From Anaerolineae bacterium (GTDB taxonomy: Bacteria; Chloroflexota; Anaerolineae; Anaerolineales; Villigracilaceae), in the NCBI GenBank assembly GCA_003130845.1, contig QEXW01000122.1, forward strand, positions 1 through 43,138: a DNA stretch of 43,138 bases. Direction: 5' to 3'. The translations under genes and the position numbers were made by a program. Below, in pieces: positions 28,215 to 35,386 of the stretch (its first letter is position 1; each line of letters starts with the position of its first letter). The notes beneath the pieces were generated by a model. The model made no database searches. It was not told the DNA's origin and was given only the letters and a program-made list of their open reading frames with translations.

Positions 28215-28973
28215 ATGCAAGCCGAATTATCTGGCACAATCAATCGCAAAACCCAAAAAACGCCTAGTTTTTTTGCTTCGATACGCGATGACCTGAAATC
28301 CGCACTGCAGCGCGACCCGGCCGCCCGCTCACGGCTAGAAATCGCATTGCTCTACCCCGGCTTACACGCCATTTGGATTCACCGCATCAGCCATTGGCTG
28401 TGGTGCCACAACGCCAAACTTTTGGCGCGCTGGCTCTCTCAACTCGCACGTGGCTTAACCGGCATTGAAATTCACCCCGGCGCCAAAATCGGCCAACGCG
28501 TATTCATTGACCATGGCATGGGCGTGGTGATTGGCGAAACCGCTGAAGTAGGTAATGACGTGACCTTGTATCACGGCGTTACCCTGGGCGGAACTTCGCT
28601 CAACAAAGGCAAACGGCACCCAACCATTGGCGACCGTGTCACAATCGGTGCAGGCGCCAAAGTGTTAGGAAACATCACCATCGGCAACGACAGCCGCATT
28701 GGCGCCAATGCCGTTGTGGTCAAATCGGTCCCTGAAAACTCGGTCGTGGTCGGTGTACCCGGGCAAATCGTCAAGCGCGCTCAACCACACCGCCCCAGCG
28801 ACGCACCTGACCTGAATCACACCGCACTGCCGGATGTCTTTGCCACCGCCATTCGAGACCTTCTAGCCCGCGTAGACGACCTAGAAAAACGGGTCGAAGG
28901 ACATGCCCACCCGCATCATCCACACTTTGCACCGGTGGGTGATGCATGGCAAGAAGTAGATTACGCCATTTAA
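28215..28973 (+). CDS. cysE: Serine O-acetyltransferase
   Basis: The 252-aa enzyme makes O-acetylserine for CysK. The N-terminal helical part (about 20-80) is followed by the left-handed beta-helix of hexapeptide repeats. Hallmarks: [20 protein letters not shown] (82-101 region), [10 protein letters not shown], the [10 protein letters not shown] loop with His120, and KRHPTIGD. The C-terminal extension after the helix is longer than usual and ends in a coiled-coil-like DDLEKRVEG with a His-rich tail; how it binds CysK is not evident. AAGGGAG precedes the ATG; an upstream frame overlapping cysK is not needed. An intrinsic terminator follows. Confidence 0.94.
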   Translation: MQAELSGTINRKTQKTPSFFASIRDDLKSALQRDPAARSRLEIALLYPGLHAIWIHRISHWLWCHNAKLLARWLSQLARGLTGIEIHPGAKIGQRVFIDHGMGVVIGETAEVGNDVTLYHGVTLGGTSLNKGKRHPTIGDRVTIGAGAKVLGNITIGNDSRIGANAVVVKSVPENSVVVGVPGQIVKRAQPHRPSDAPDLNHTALPDVFATAIRDLLARVDDLEKRVEGHAHPHHPHFAPVGDAWQEVDYAI

Positions 28974-29001
28974 CCCCACCCCCAACACTCCCTCCGAGTA
29001 G

Positions 29002-29026
29002 AAAAGACCGGCCCGCCGGTCTTTTT
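29002..29026 (+). terminator. Intrinsic terminator after cysE
   Basis: AAAAGACCGGC and GCCGGTCTTTT form a perfect stem with a very tight loop, ending in five T. Confidence 0.85.
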
Positions 29027-29035
29027 GATTGCCTC

Positions 29036-29087
29036 TTGACAAGCGGCCAGTTTCGTATACAATGATACAAAGATACAATTGTACAAT
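29036..29087 (+). promoter_or_regulatory. Promoter and probable autoregulatory operator of the GntR gene
   Basis: TTGACA (29036-29041), a 16-nt spacer and TACAAT (29058-29063). From the -10 to the gene start the element GATACAA(A/T) is tandemly repeated (29064-29079), and TACAATTGTA (29074-29083) is a perfect palindrome. This is a likely binding site for the regulator encoded directly downstream. Confidence 0.6.
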
Positions 29088-29092
29088 CCGCC

Positions 29093-29467
29093 ATGCTGAA
29101 ACTCAACCTAAACTTCCGCTCTGATATTCCGCTAACCAACCAGATTGTTGCCCAAATTCAGCAACAATTGGCAAATGGCGCGCTTAAGCCGGGCGACCAG
29201 CTGCCAACGGTGCGCGCCTTGGCTACTGAATTGCGCGTTAACTTTAACACCGTTGCACGCGCCTACCGCATCCTAGACGAAGCCGGCATCATTTCTACCC
29301 AGCAAGGACGCGGCACCTTCATTTTGGAACAACCACCTCCCCCAATCAGCGCTCAAATCAAACGACAATCTCTCTCCATCTTAGCGCAACGCTATCTGCA
29401 AGAAGCAAAGCAGCTCGGCTTCACCCGCGAACAAGCCCTTGAAGCAGTAGCACAGAGCGATTGGTGA
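29093..29467 (+). CDS. GntR-family transcriptional regulator, YtrA subfamily
   Basis: The 124-aa protein has a winged helix-turn-helix (about 10-78; LPTVRALATELRVNFNTVAR and GIISTQQGRGTFI) and then only a short helical tail of about 40 residues. It has no effector domain, the YtrA arrangement. It is the first gene of a set with a slipin, an SdpI-like protein and a CPBP protease, and probably represses its own promoter through the repeats at 29064-29083. YtrA regulators usually govern ABC transporters, so this target set is unusual. No Shine-Dalgarno is obvious, but the leader is short. Confidence 0.9.
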   Translation: MLKLNLNFRSDIPLTNQIVAQIQQQLANGALKPGDQLPTVRALATELRVNFNTVARAYRILDEAGIISTQQGRGTFILEQPPPPISAQIKRQSLSILAQRYLQEAKQLGFTREQALEAVAQSDW

Positions 29468-29527
29468 TTTGCAAATTTCCCTACGTCATTCAGACCCAGC
29501 TCCCACCTTATAAAAATCGAGGACACC

Positions 29528-30460
29528 ATGATAAAAAACATGCTCAAAAACCAAACCAAGCCAGACCCACACATCCCTCCCATTGCCGTCTTTGTATTTA
29601 TCATCTTCCTGGTTGGCGCCATAAAAGCAGCGCTACTCTTGGAATTTTTGGGCTTCAGCGACCTCGTGATAGCAGCGACCGTACTCGCCATCAACGGGAT
29701 TGGCACATACTTCCTCTTTGCCCTAAAGGTTGCCAACCAATGGGAAAAAGCGGTCGTCTTGCGGCTGGGAAAGTTTCGCGGCTTGCGCGGCCCTGGCATG
29801 TTCTGGATTCTCCCAATTGTAGATACCATCCCCACCTGGATTGACCACCGCGTGATGGTGACGCCATTCTCGGCACAAAAAACGCTCACCAAAGATACCG
29901 TACCGGTAGATGTAGATGCTGTACTATTCTGGGTGGTGTGGGATGCCGAAAAAGCCGCCCTAGAAGTAGAAGATTACAAATCGGCGGTAGATTGGGCCGC
30001 CCAAACCGCCCTACGCGACATCATCGGACGCATGATGCTGGCTGATATTCTCGTTGGACGCAGCGTCATTGACCAAGAGCTACAACAGGTAATTGACGAA
30101 CGCACCACCCCTTGGGGCGTCACCGTGCAGTCGGTCGAGATTCGCGACATCGTCATCCCGCAAGACCTAGAAGACGCCATGAGTCGCCAAGCACAAGCCG
30201 AACGCGAACGCCAAGCACGTGTCATCCTGGGAGAATCGGAAAAACAAATTGCCGCATCCTTTGCCGAGGCCTCACGCGCTTACCAAAACAACCCCACCGC
30301 CCTACACCTGCGCGCCATGAACATGCTCTTTGAAGGACTCAAAGAAAAAGGGGCGCTGGTGATTGTACCGAGTTCAGCAGTAGATACCATGAACTTGGGC
30401 GGAATGAGCGGTATCGTCGCCATGGCCAAACAGTATGAAGAAAACCACGAAAAACCATAA
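29528..30460 (+). CDS. Slipin (stomatin/SPFH-domain membrane protein)
   Basis: The 310-aa protein has two N-terminal hydrophobic segments (about 17-37 and 41-62) and then an SPFH/band 7 domain: WEKAVVLRLGKFRGLRGPG, IDHRVMVTPFSAQKTLTKD, and VQSVEIRDIVIPQDLEDAMSRQ read in parts. An Ala/Glu-rich coiled-coil (AQAERERQARV) and oligomerisation tail follow. Slipins scaffold membrane microdomains and often pair with NfeD proteases; no nfeD is here. GAGG precedes the ATG. It is transcribed with the GntR gene 60 nt upstream. A perfect parS site lies in the gap after it. Confidence 0.92.
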   Translation: MIKNMLKNQTKPDPHIPPIAVFVFIIFLVGAIKAALLLEFLGFSDLVIAATVLAINGIGTYFLFALKVANQWEKAVVLRLGKFRGLRGPGMFWILPIVDTIPTWIDHRVMVTPFSAQKTLTKDTVPVDVDAVLFWVVWDAEKAALEVEDYKSAVDWAAQTALRDIIGRMMLADILVGRSVIDQELQQVIDERTTPWGVTVQSVEIRDIVIPQDLEDAMSRQAQAERERQARVILGESEKQIAASFAEASRAYQNNPTALHLRAMNMLFEGLKEKGALVIVPSSAVDTMNLGGMSGIVAMAKQYEENHEKP

Positions 30461-30491
30461 AACAAACCCCAGCGCAACAGTTCACAGCAAC

Positions 30492-30507
30492 TGTTTCACG
30501 TGAAACA
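30492..30507. promoter_or_regulatory. parS centromere-like site 1
   Basis: The 16-bp palindrome TGTTTCACGTGAAACA is exactly the ParB-binding parS consensus described in Bacillus and conserved across bacteria. It lies between the slipin and SdpI-like genes. Confidence 0.9.
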
Positions 30508-30545
30508 ACCACCACAACAACGGATATTCTCTCGAAAGGAATTCT

Positions 30546-31187
30546 ATGACTACCAAAACATCTCTCACACTTGCATTTCTGCTCATCGCGCTCGCCCTGG
30601 CTGCAGGATTATTACTCTCATCCCAACTTCCTGACCCCATGCCCTCACACTGGAACGCCGCCGGAGAAATTGACGGTTACACATCAAAAGCGCTGGGAAT
30701 TTGGCTCTTACCGCTCATGACAGCGGGTCTCACCCTCTTATTGGCCCTTATCCCGTTGCTCGACCCTCTGCGCGCCAACATCGACAAGTTTCGTCCACTG
30801 TACAACCTTTTCATCATTGGCTTCGTCATCTACATGCTCTACGTCTATGCACTCACCTTGGCTTCAGCCCTAGGGTGGCAATTCAACATGTCTGTCATGC
30901 TGCTGCCGGTGATGGGTTTACTGTTCATCGGCATCAGCTTTCTGCTTAAAAATGCCAAGCGAAACTTTTTCATTGGCATTCGCACCCCCTGGACCCTTTC
31001 CAGCGACTCGGTTTGGGAGAAAACCCATGCCCTGGGCGCAAAAACGTTCCTTGCTGGCGGATTAGCCATTCTGTTGAGCGCCTTCTTAGGAGAAAACGGC
31101 CTGTGGCTAATGCTCATCGCCCTCATGATTGCCGCCTTTGTGCCGATTGTATACTCCTACATCCTATGGCGGCAGGAAAACTCATAA
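30546..31187 (+). CDS. SdpI-like/DUF1648 membrane protein
   Basis: The 213-aa protein has about six membrane helices. The N-terminal DUF1648 motif is visible: LPDPMPSHWNAAGEIDGYTSK just after the first helix (residues about 28-48, in parts). The SdpI-type second half includes KNAKRNFFIGIRTPWTLSSDSVWEKTH, quoted here only as RNFFIGIRTPWTL and DSVWEKTH. SdpI gives immunity to the SDP peptide toxin in Bacillus and pairs with the repressor SdpR. Here a GntR regulator leads the set, so a cell-envelope defence or immunity role is possible. AAAGGAATTCT precedes the ATG. It lies between two parS sites. Confidence 0.87.
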   Translation: MTTKTSLTLAFLLIALALAAGLLLSSQLPDPMPSHWNAAGEIDGYTSKALGIWLLPLMTAGLTLLLALIPLLDPLRANIDKFRPLYNLFIIGFVIYMLYVYALTLASALGWQFNMSVMLLPVMGLLFIGISFLLKNAKRNFFIGIRTPWTLSSDSVWEKTHALGAKTFLAGGLAILLSAFLGENGLWLMLIALMIAAFVPIVYSYILWRQENS

Positions 31188-31188
31188 A

Positions 31189-31204
31189 GGTTTCACGTGA
31201 AACG
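31189..31204. promoter_or_regulatory. parS centromere-like site 2
   Basis: GTTTCACGTGAAAC (31190-31203) is a perfect 14-bp palindrome identical to the core of the parS consensus; only the outermost pair differs (G...G in place of T...A). It lies 697 bp from the first site, just after the SdpI-like stop codon. Confidence 0.85.
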
Positions 31205-31223
31205 TTAGAAACAGGAACATCTC

Positions 31224-32135
31224 ATGATTGATAAGAAATCTCTCTCTTGGTTTCTCTTCATTGCGTTCGCCATTTCTTGGGTGCTATTCGCCGCACCACT
31301 GGCAGCCAAAAACAACCCGGAAATCTATGTCCGATTACTTTTTGCCCTGTTCGCCCTCGCCATGTGGGGCCCAGGCATAGCAGCCATCATCGTCACCCTG
31401 TTCATCGCTCGGCAACCTTTCTCCTCTTTGCGCTTGAACACACTCGGCCCCAAGCGTTACTACTTTTGGGCCTGGTTTCTGGCCCCTCTCATCGCCGTAC
31501 TGACCTTAGGCGCCACCATCCTGCTTGGCACGGGCACCTTCGACCCCACCTTAAGCGCCATACGCCAGATGATGGCACAAACCCCACCAACACAGACGCT
31601 TCCATCCACAGAAACGCTTTTGCTCCTTCAGTCCATCTTTACCTTAACGCTCGCCCCCTTCATCAATCTCGTATTCGCGCTGGGTGAAGAGCTAGGCTGG
31701 CGCGGATTCTTACTGCCCAAACTATTACCGCTCGGCGAATGGAAAGCCTTGTTGTTAAGCGGCGCCATCTGGGGCTTTTGGCACGCACCTGCCATCGCCC
31801 TGCACGGACACAATTTTCCTCAACATCCTTACTTGGGCGTGCTAGTCATGATGATTGGCTGCATCTTGCTGGGTATCATCTTCGGGTGGCTATATCTCAA
31901 AACCCGAAGCCCCTGGGCGCCAGCGCTAGCACATGGGGCTTTTAACGCTATCGCTCCCGCTGCAATCCTATTCTTGCACCCAGAAGAACTAGATACCGCC
32001 TTGGGTGGTAATCCGCTTGGATTGGCCGGCTGGGTAGCCATGACCGTCATCATTTTGGCCCTATTTGCTCTGCGTCAGCTGGGCTGGCAAACATCACAAC
32101 AAAGCGTTTCCGCCGCCGGACACACCATCCATTAA
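31224..32135 (+). CDS. CPBP family intramembrane metalloprotease
   Basis: The 303-aa protein has about eight membrane helices and the CPBP (Abi) signature: EELGWRGF with Glu155/Glu156, then WGFWHAPAIALHG with its His, and LAHGAFNA with the last His. CPBP proteases are related to Rce1 and in bacteria are often tied to bacteriocin maturation or self-immunity. It closes the GntR-slipin-SdpI set and starts 36 nt after the SdpI-like gene with a parS site in between. The pairing of SdpI-like and CPBP proteins fits an immunity or envelope-stress theme. GGAACATCTC before the ATG is a weak ribosome-binding site. Confidence 0.88.
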   Translation: MIDKKSLSWFLFIAFAISWVLFAAPLAAKNNPEIYVRLLFALFALAMWGPGIAAIIVTLFIARQPFSSLRLNTLGPKRYYFWAWFLAPLIAVLTLGATILLGTGTFDPTLSAIRQMMAQTPPTQTLPSTETLLLLQSIFTLTLAPFINLVFALGEELGWRGFLLPKLLPLGEWKALLLSGAIWGFWHAPAIALHGHNFPQHPYLGVLVMMIGCILLGIIFGWLYLKTRSPWAPALAHGAFNAIAPAAILFLHPEELDTALGGNPLGLAGWVAMTVIILALFALRQLGWQTSQQSVSAAGHTIH

Positions 32136-32181
32136 ACCATCGTAAACGACCTACCCCTTCACCCAATAACAACAGCCCAAC

Positions 32182-32213
32182 AGACACACCTTACATTTTT
32201 GTAAGGTGTGTCT
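32182..32213 (+). terminator. 13-bp hairpin after the CPBP gene
   Basis: AGACACACCTTAC (32182-32194) and GTAAGGTGTGTCT (32201-32213) pair perfectly around ATTTTT. The following bases are only moderately T-rich, so it could be a terminator or a protein-binding dyad. It overlaps a promoter-like CTTACA-N17-TATATT (32190-32218). Confidence 0.5.
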
Positions 32214-32224
32214 ATATTCTGTCT

Positions 32225-32334
32225 ACGCTACTTCAGTAAGATAAATACAACAAACCGAAACGTGGAACTGGGGCCCACGTGATAGACGCCGGTAAGTAGG
32301 AAGGGGGTCTTCCGCAACCGGCGTCTGGTTTTTT
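32225..32334 (+). ncRNA. Candidate small structured RNA with intrinsic terminator
   Basis: The first hairpin, ACGTGG (32260-32265) with CCACGT (32275-32280), has a 9-nt loop. The second, AGACGCCGGT (32284-32293) with ACCGGCGTCT (32317-32326), encloses an asymmetric internal loop and an inner GGAAG/CTTCC stem, and is followed by six T (32329-32334). The promoter-like CTTACA-N17-TATATT would start an RNA near 32225. The next gene starts 287 nt later with its own promoter, so this looks free-standing. No coding frame of note is present. Confidence 0.45.
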
Positions 32335-32559
32335 AAAGACAAAACTACAAAATCTCTAGCCACCGAACGGTTTTAAAATTAGACGCAGTCCAACGCAAAG
32401 GAAGGCGAGCAACAAGCGTGTTTTGTGAACAAAGCCTAGAAACATTCCGCGTTTTCCGCGTCAATCCGTGTCCCAAAAAGCAAAGTACAGCTGGCTAGCC
32501 AAATATAGTTTTTAATAATTTTCTAGACAAACTATCATAAAATTCTACAAAAAACTACA
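32335..32559. other. AT-rich non-coding stretch
   Basis: No gene is seen. The motif AAACTA recurs (near 32345, 32529 and 32552), and ATAGTTT (32505-32511) with AAACTAT (32529-32535) makes an inverted repeat upstream of the transporter promoter. These could be regulator sites. Confidence 0.35.
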
Positions 32560-32587
32560 TTGACGGAGCATCCAACCCGTATAGAAT
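32560..32587 (+). promoter_or_regulatory. Promoter of the BCD transporter cassette
   Basis: TTGACG (32560-32565), a 16-nt spacer and TAGAAT (32582-32587), giving a leader of about 28 nt. Confidence 0.6.
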
Positions 32588-32621
32588 TTGGATAAATTTC
32601 ACCAGAAGGATAGAGTTTGGT

Positions 32622-33917
32622 ATGTTCCGAAAACGCCTCCAACTTGGCCTGATTCACGTCGCCGTCGCCATGACGCTCGTTCCCATCAACAGCACCCTCA
32701 ACCGGGTGATGATTAAAGAGCTTGGAATTGCCGCCACCGTCGTTGCCTTTCTCGCCATCTTGCCCTATCTCTTCTCACCGCTTCAAGTAGCCATTGGGTC
32801 GTTCTCAGACCGTTACCCGGTCTTCGGGTTTCGGCGCAGCCCCTACATCCTATTCGGTCTGGCACTTTGCGTGATAGGCGTGATTGTTTCACCACAAGTA
32901 GCCTTCCTGATGGTCGAACAACCTGTCTTGGGGTATCTGACCGCCGCCTTAGCCTTTGGCGCATGGGGCATGGGCTACAACCTCTCCTCAGTCTCATACC
33001 TGGCTCTGGCAAATGAACTCTCTGGCGAACAGGGACGAGGCAAAACCATTGCCACCATGTGGTTCATGATGATTGTCAGCATCATTTTCACAGCCATTTC
33101 TATCAGCCGCCTGGTAGAACCCTATTCCCCGGCAGCCCTGCAAACCGCCTTCGTAGAAGTTGGCCTTGTCGCCCTGGGACTAGGTAGCCTGGGCCTACTC
33201 GGACTAGAAAGCCGCCATCAGACCACAGAACGAGGACAAGAAAACTACTCTCTCAAACAAATGGCTGCTGTTATACTCAAGAGCCGACAGTCTGTCACTT
33301 TTTTCTGGTACCTTGCTCTGTTACTAGCCGCCATTCTGGGACAAGATGTTCTGCTCGAACCCTTTGCCGCCGAAGCTTTTGGCATGAACGTCCAGCAGAC
33401 AACGCGGATTACTTCCATTTGGGGTGTATCCGTTCTACTGACTATTTTGCTAGCAGGCGCACTGGAACGCCGCGCTCCCCGTAAGCTTGTTGCACAAACC
33501 GGCAATCTCTCCATCCTGGCCGCATTTTTGCTCATCCTGTCCAGCGGGATGATTGGTTCGACTGGCATTTTCTACATAGGCGTTATCTTACTCGGTGCAG
33601 GAACTGGACTTTCCACCGTAGCCAACCTGGCTCTGATGTTCGACCTGACCCTGCCTGGCTATGTAGGCTTGTTTATCGGTGCGTGGGGCGTAGCCAACTC
33701 CATTTCCCGACTGACCGGCACACTGCTGGCCGGCATTGCACGGGATAGCGTCATGCTTCTCACCGGCAATGCCCTGACGGGCTATCTGTTTGTCTTCGGA
33801 ATAGAGTCTATCATGGTAGGCATAGCCGCGCTGATGCTACTAGGCATTGACGTTCAAGCCTTTCGGCAGCAAGTTGAGACACCCTCCATCGTCGAGCGCG
33901 CCGCACTGGCAGATTAA
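32622..33917 (+). CDS. MFS transporter of the bacteriochlorophyll delivery (BCD/PucC) family
   Basis: The 431-aa, twelve-helix protein has an N-terminus typical of PucC/LhaA-type proteins: LQLGLIHVAVAMTLVPINST, then STLNRVMIKELGI and SFSDRYPVFGFRRSPYI. These factors help assemble light-harvesting complexes in phototrophs, although relatives occur outside them. No bacteriochlorophyll or reaction-centre gene is visible here, so either phototrophy genes lie elsewhere or the protein carries another cargo. AAGGAT precedes the ATG at a rather long distance. A MerR-type regulator follows 27 nt later and probably shares the transcript. Confidence 0.85.
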   Translation: MFRKRLQLGLIHVAVAMTLVPINSTLNRVMIKELGIAATVVAFLAILPYLFSPLQVAIGSFSDRYPVFGFRRSPYILFGLALCVIGVIVSPQVAFLMVEQPVLGYLTAALAFGAWGMGYNLSSVSYLALANELSGEQGRGKTIATMWFMMIVSIIFTAISISRLVEPYSPAALQTAFVEVGLVALGLGSLGLLGLESRHQTTERGQENYSLKQMAAVILKSRQSVTFFWYLALLLAAILGQDVLLEPFAAEAFGMNVQQTTRITSIWGVSVLLTILLAGALERRAPRKLVAQTGNLSILAAFLLILSSGMIGSTGIFYIGVILLGAGTGLSTVANLALMFDLTLPGYVGLFIGAWGVANSISRLTGTLLAGIARDSVMLLTGNALTGYLFVFGIESIMVGIAALMLLGIDVQAFRQQVETPSIVERAALAD

Positions 33918-33944
33918 ACTTCTGTTACAACAAAGGCACAGGCA

Positions 33945-34580
33945 ATGACAAACCAGGACCATAGCAACTGGCTTTCTCTTTCGGACGTAGCAGAAAAATT
34001 GGGTGTACACCCATCCACGGTTCGGTTATGGTCAGATAAAGGCGTCCTACCAACACACCGCACATCGGGAGGACACCGCCGCTATCTATTGCACGAAGTC
34101 GAGTTATGGATGAATGCTGCGCGCGAAAAGCAAGTGATAGAACCAGGCGATGCCCTGCAAAGCGCAATTGGAAAAATCCGCTTGCGCGTGAGCGAAGGAC
34201 AACTAGAAGCCGAGCCTTGGTATCAGAAACTCGACGCCGATGCACGCGCACAATATCGCATGAGCGGCAGTGCACTGGTGCGCGGACTGATAGGGTATCT
34301 TGCCAACGAAAATGCAGATGAAAACACCGAATCCAAAGCGTTGGGATATGAATATGCTTCGCGGGCACGCCGCTATGGCTTAAACAGCGTGGAAGCCACA
34401 CAAGCCTTTCTTTTCTTTCGCAATGCCCTGCTAGAAGCACTGACGACCGCCTATGAAGAAGCCCGCATCCCGCCTGGCCTCGCCTGGGGACGCCTGCTCG
34501 CCCGCCTGCATCGCTTCACCGACCGCGTTCTGCTCAGCCTATTAGAAACCTATCAGGCCTTTGAGGGGCGCAATCGTTAA
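33945..34580 (+). CDS. MerR/BldC-type regulator with a RsbRD-like C-terminal domain
   Basis: The 211-aa protein opens with a MerR-like helix-turn-helix (about 8-55: LSLSDVAEKLGVHPSTVRLW, then SGGHRRYLLHEVE). The C-terminal 140 residues are all-helical and resemble the RsbRD_N/globin-like sensor fold (LGYEYASRARRYGLNSVEAT). No B12-binding or metal-binding Cys motif is present. It sits between the BCD transporter and the seven-helix protein and probably controls this cassette, perhaps through the AAACTA repeats upstream of the transporter promoter. The ribosome-binding site is weak (ACAAAGGCACAGGCA before the ATG). Confidence 0.8.
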   Translation: MTNQDHSNWLSLSDVAEKLGVHPSTVRLWSDKGVLPTHRTSGGHRRYLLHEVELWMNAAREKQVIEPGDALQSAIGKIRLRVSEGQLEAEPWYQKLDADARAQYRMSGSALVRGLIGYLANENADENTESKALGYEYASRARRYGLNSVEATQAFLFFRNALLEALTTAYEEARIPPGLAWGRLLARLHRFTDRVLLSLLETYQAFEGRNR

Positions 34581-34612
34581 CTCCATCTCCCCTTCTACCT
34601 CATAAACGTCTT

Positions 34613-35323
34613 ATGATTCAAGCAACCCATTACCTACCTATCGCTACCACCTGTGTTTCTTTCGCATTTGCCTATATCTTATTCCGTCATTGGAATCGCA
34701 AACGCTCTGCTCCGTATTTGCTTTGGTGGGCAATTGGGGTACTTATGTTTGGCATTGGCACGACAACCGAAGCCATCCATGCCTTGTTCGGCTGGAACGA
34801 AATCAATCTCAAAGCCTGGTACATCGCTGGAGCCTTGTTCGGTGCGTTTCCGCTGGCACAAGGCACGGTGTACTTACTCTTCAAGAAAAAAGTCGCGGAT
34901 ATCATGGCCGCGCTCCTGACCACATATTGTGTACTTGCAGCCCTCTTCATTGCTCTTTCCCCCATTGATACAACCGCAATCACCGGAGAGCTCACCGGGA
35001 AAGTATTGGCCTGGAAGTGGGTGCGCGCCTTTTCGCCCGTGCCAAATACGTATGGTCTCATCTTCTTAGTAGGCGGCGCAGTTTGGTCTGCAATTCAATA
35101 TACACGCAAGCAACACACTGGAAACCGTGTCTTGGGCAACTGGCTGATTGCCCTGGGTGGGTTATTGCCTGGCATTGGTGGCACATTCACACGCCTTGGG
35201 TATGTAGAAGCTCTGTTTGTGACTGAATTTTTCGGCATGCTGCTCATTTGGGGTGGATACCGTGCCATGCTTTCAGCCCCTAGCCCTTCGATTCACCCGG
35301 CACAACAACAGGTACATGGCTAA
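34613..35323 (+). CDS. Seven-helix integral membrane protein of unknown function
   Basis: The 236-aa protein is not one I recognise. Seven hydrophobic segments are evident at about 7-27, 34-56, 65-88, 94-115, 145-163, 173-193 and 200-218. Several polar residues lie within helices, for example GTTTEAIHALFGW at the end of the second. It lacks a helix-7 lysine in the usual rhodopsin setting. It begins 32 nt after the MerR-type gene and ends just before a terminator, so it is the last gene of the transporter-regulator cassette. The ATG has no clear Shine-Dalgarno. Confidence 0.7.
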   Translation: MIQATHYLPIATTCVSFAFAYILFRHWNRKRSAPYLLWWAIGVLMFGIGTTTEAIHALFGWNEINLKAWYIAGALFGAFPLAQGTVYLLFKKKVADIMAALLTTYCVLAALFIALSPIDTTAITGELTGKVLAWKWVRAFSPVPNTYGLIFLVGGAVWSAIQYTRKQHTGNRVLGNWLIALGGLLPGIGGTFTRLGYVEALFVTEFFGMLLIWGGYRAMLSAPSPSIHPAQQQVHG

Positions 35324-35335
35324 AAATGACCAAGC

Positions 35336-35371
35336 AAACGGGATGGTACCTCACCCATCCCGTTTATTTTT
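35336..35371 (+). terminator. Intrinsic terminator after the seven-helix gene
   Basis: AAACGGGATGG (35336-35346) and CCATCCCGTTT (35355-35365) pair over 11 bp with an 8-nt loop, followed by ATTTTT. Confidence 0.87.
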
Positions 35372-35374
35372 AGG

Positions 35375-35380
35375 TACAAT
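35375..35380 (+). promoter_or_regulatory. -10 box 6 nt before the DUF6391 ATG
   Basis: TACAAT ends 6 nt before the ATG and there is no Shine-Dalgarno, so the transcript is probably leaderless. The -35 would overlap the preceding terminator and is not recognisable. Confidence 0.45.
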
Positions 35381-35386
35381 AACACC

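Noticed and set aside
32274-32281. Third parS site at a CCCACGTG sequence
   Set aside because: Only the CACGTG core matches; the flanking TTT/AAA of parS is absent and the sequence belongs to a hairpin.
32284-32326. Cyclic-di-GMP riboswitch because of a GGTAAGTAGG-like stretch
   Set aside because: The conserved core and tetraloop-receptor arrangement of that class are missing; only a few bases look alike.
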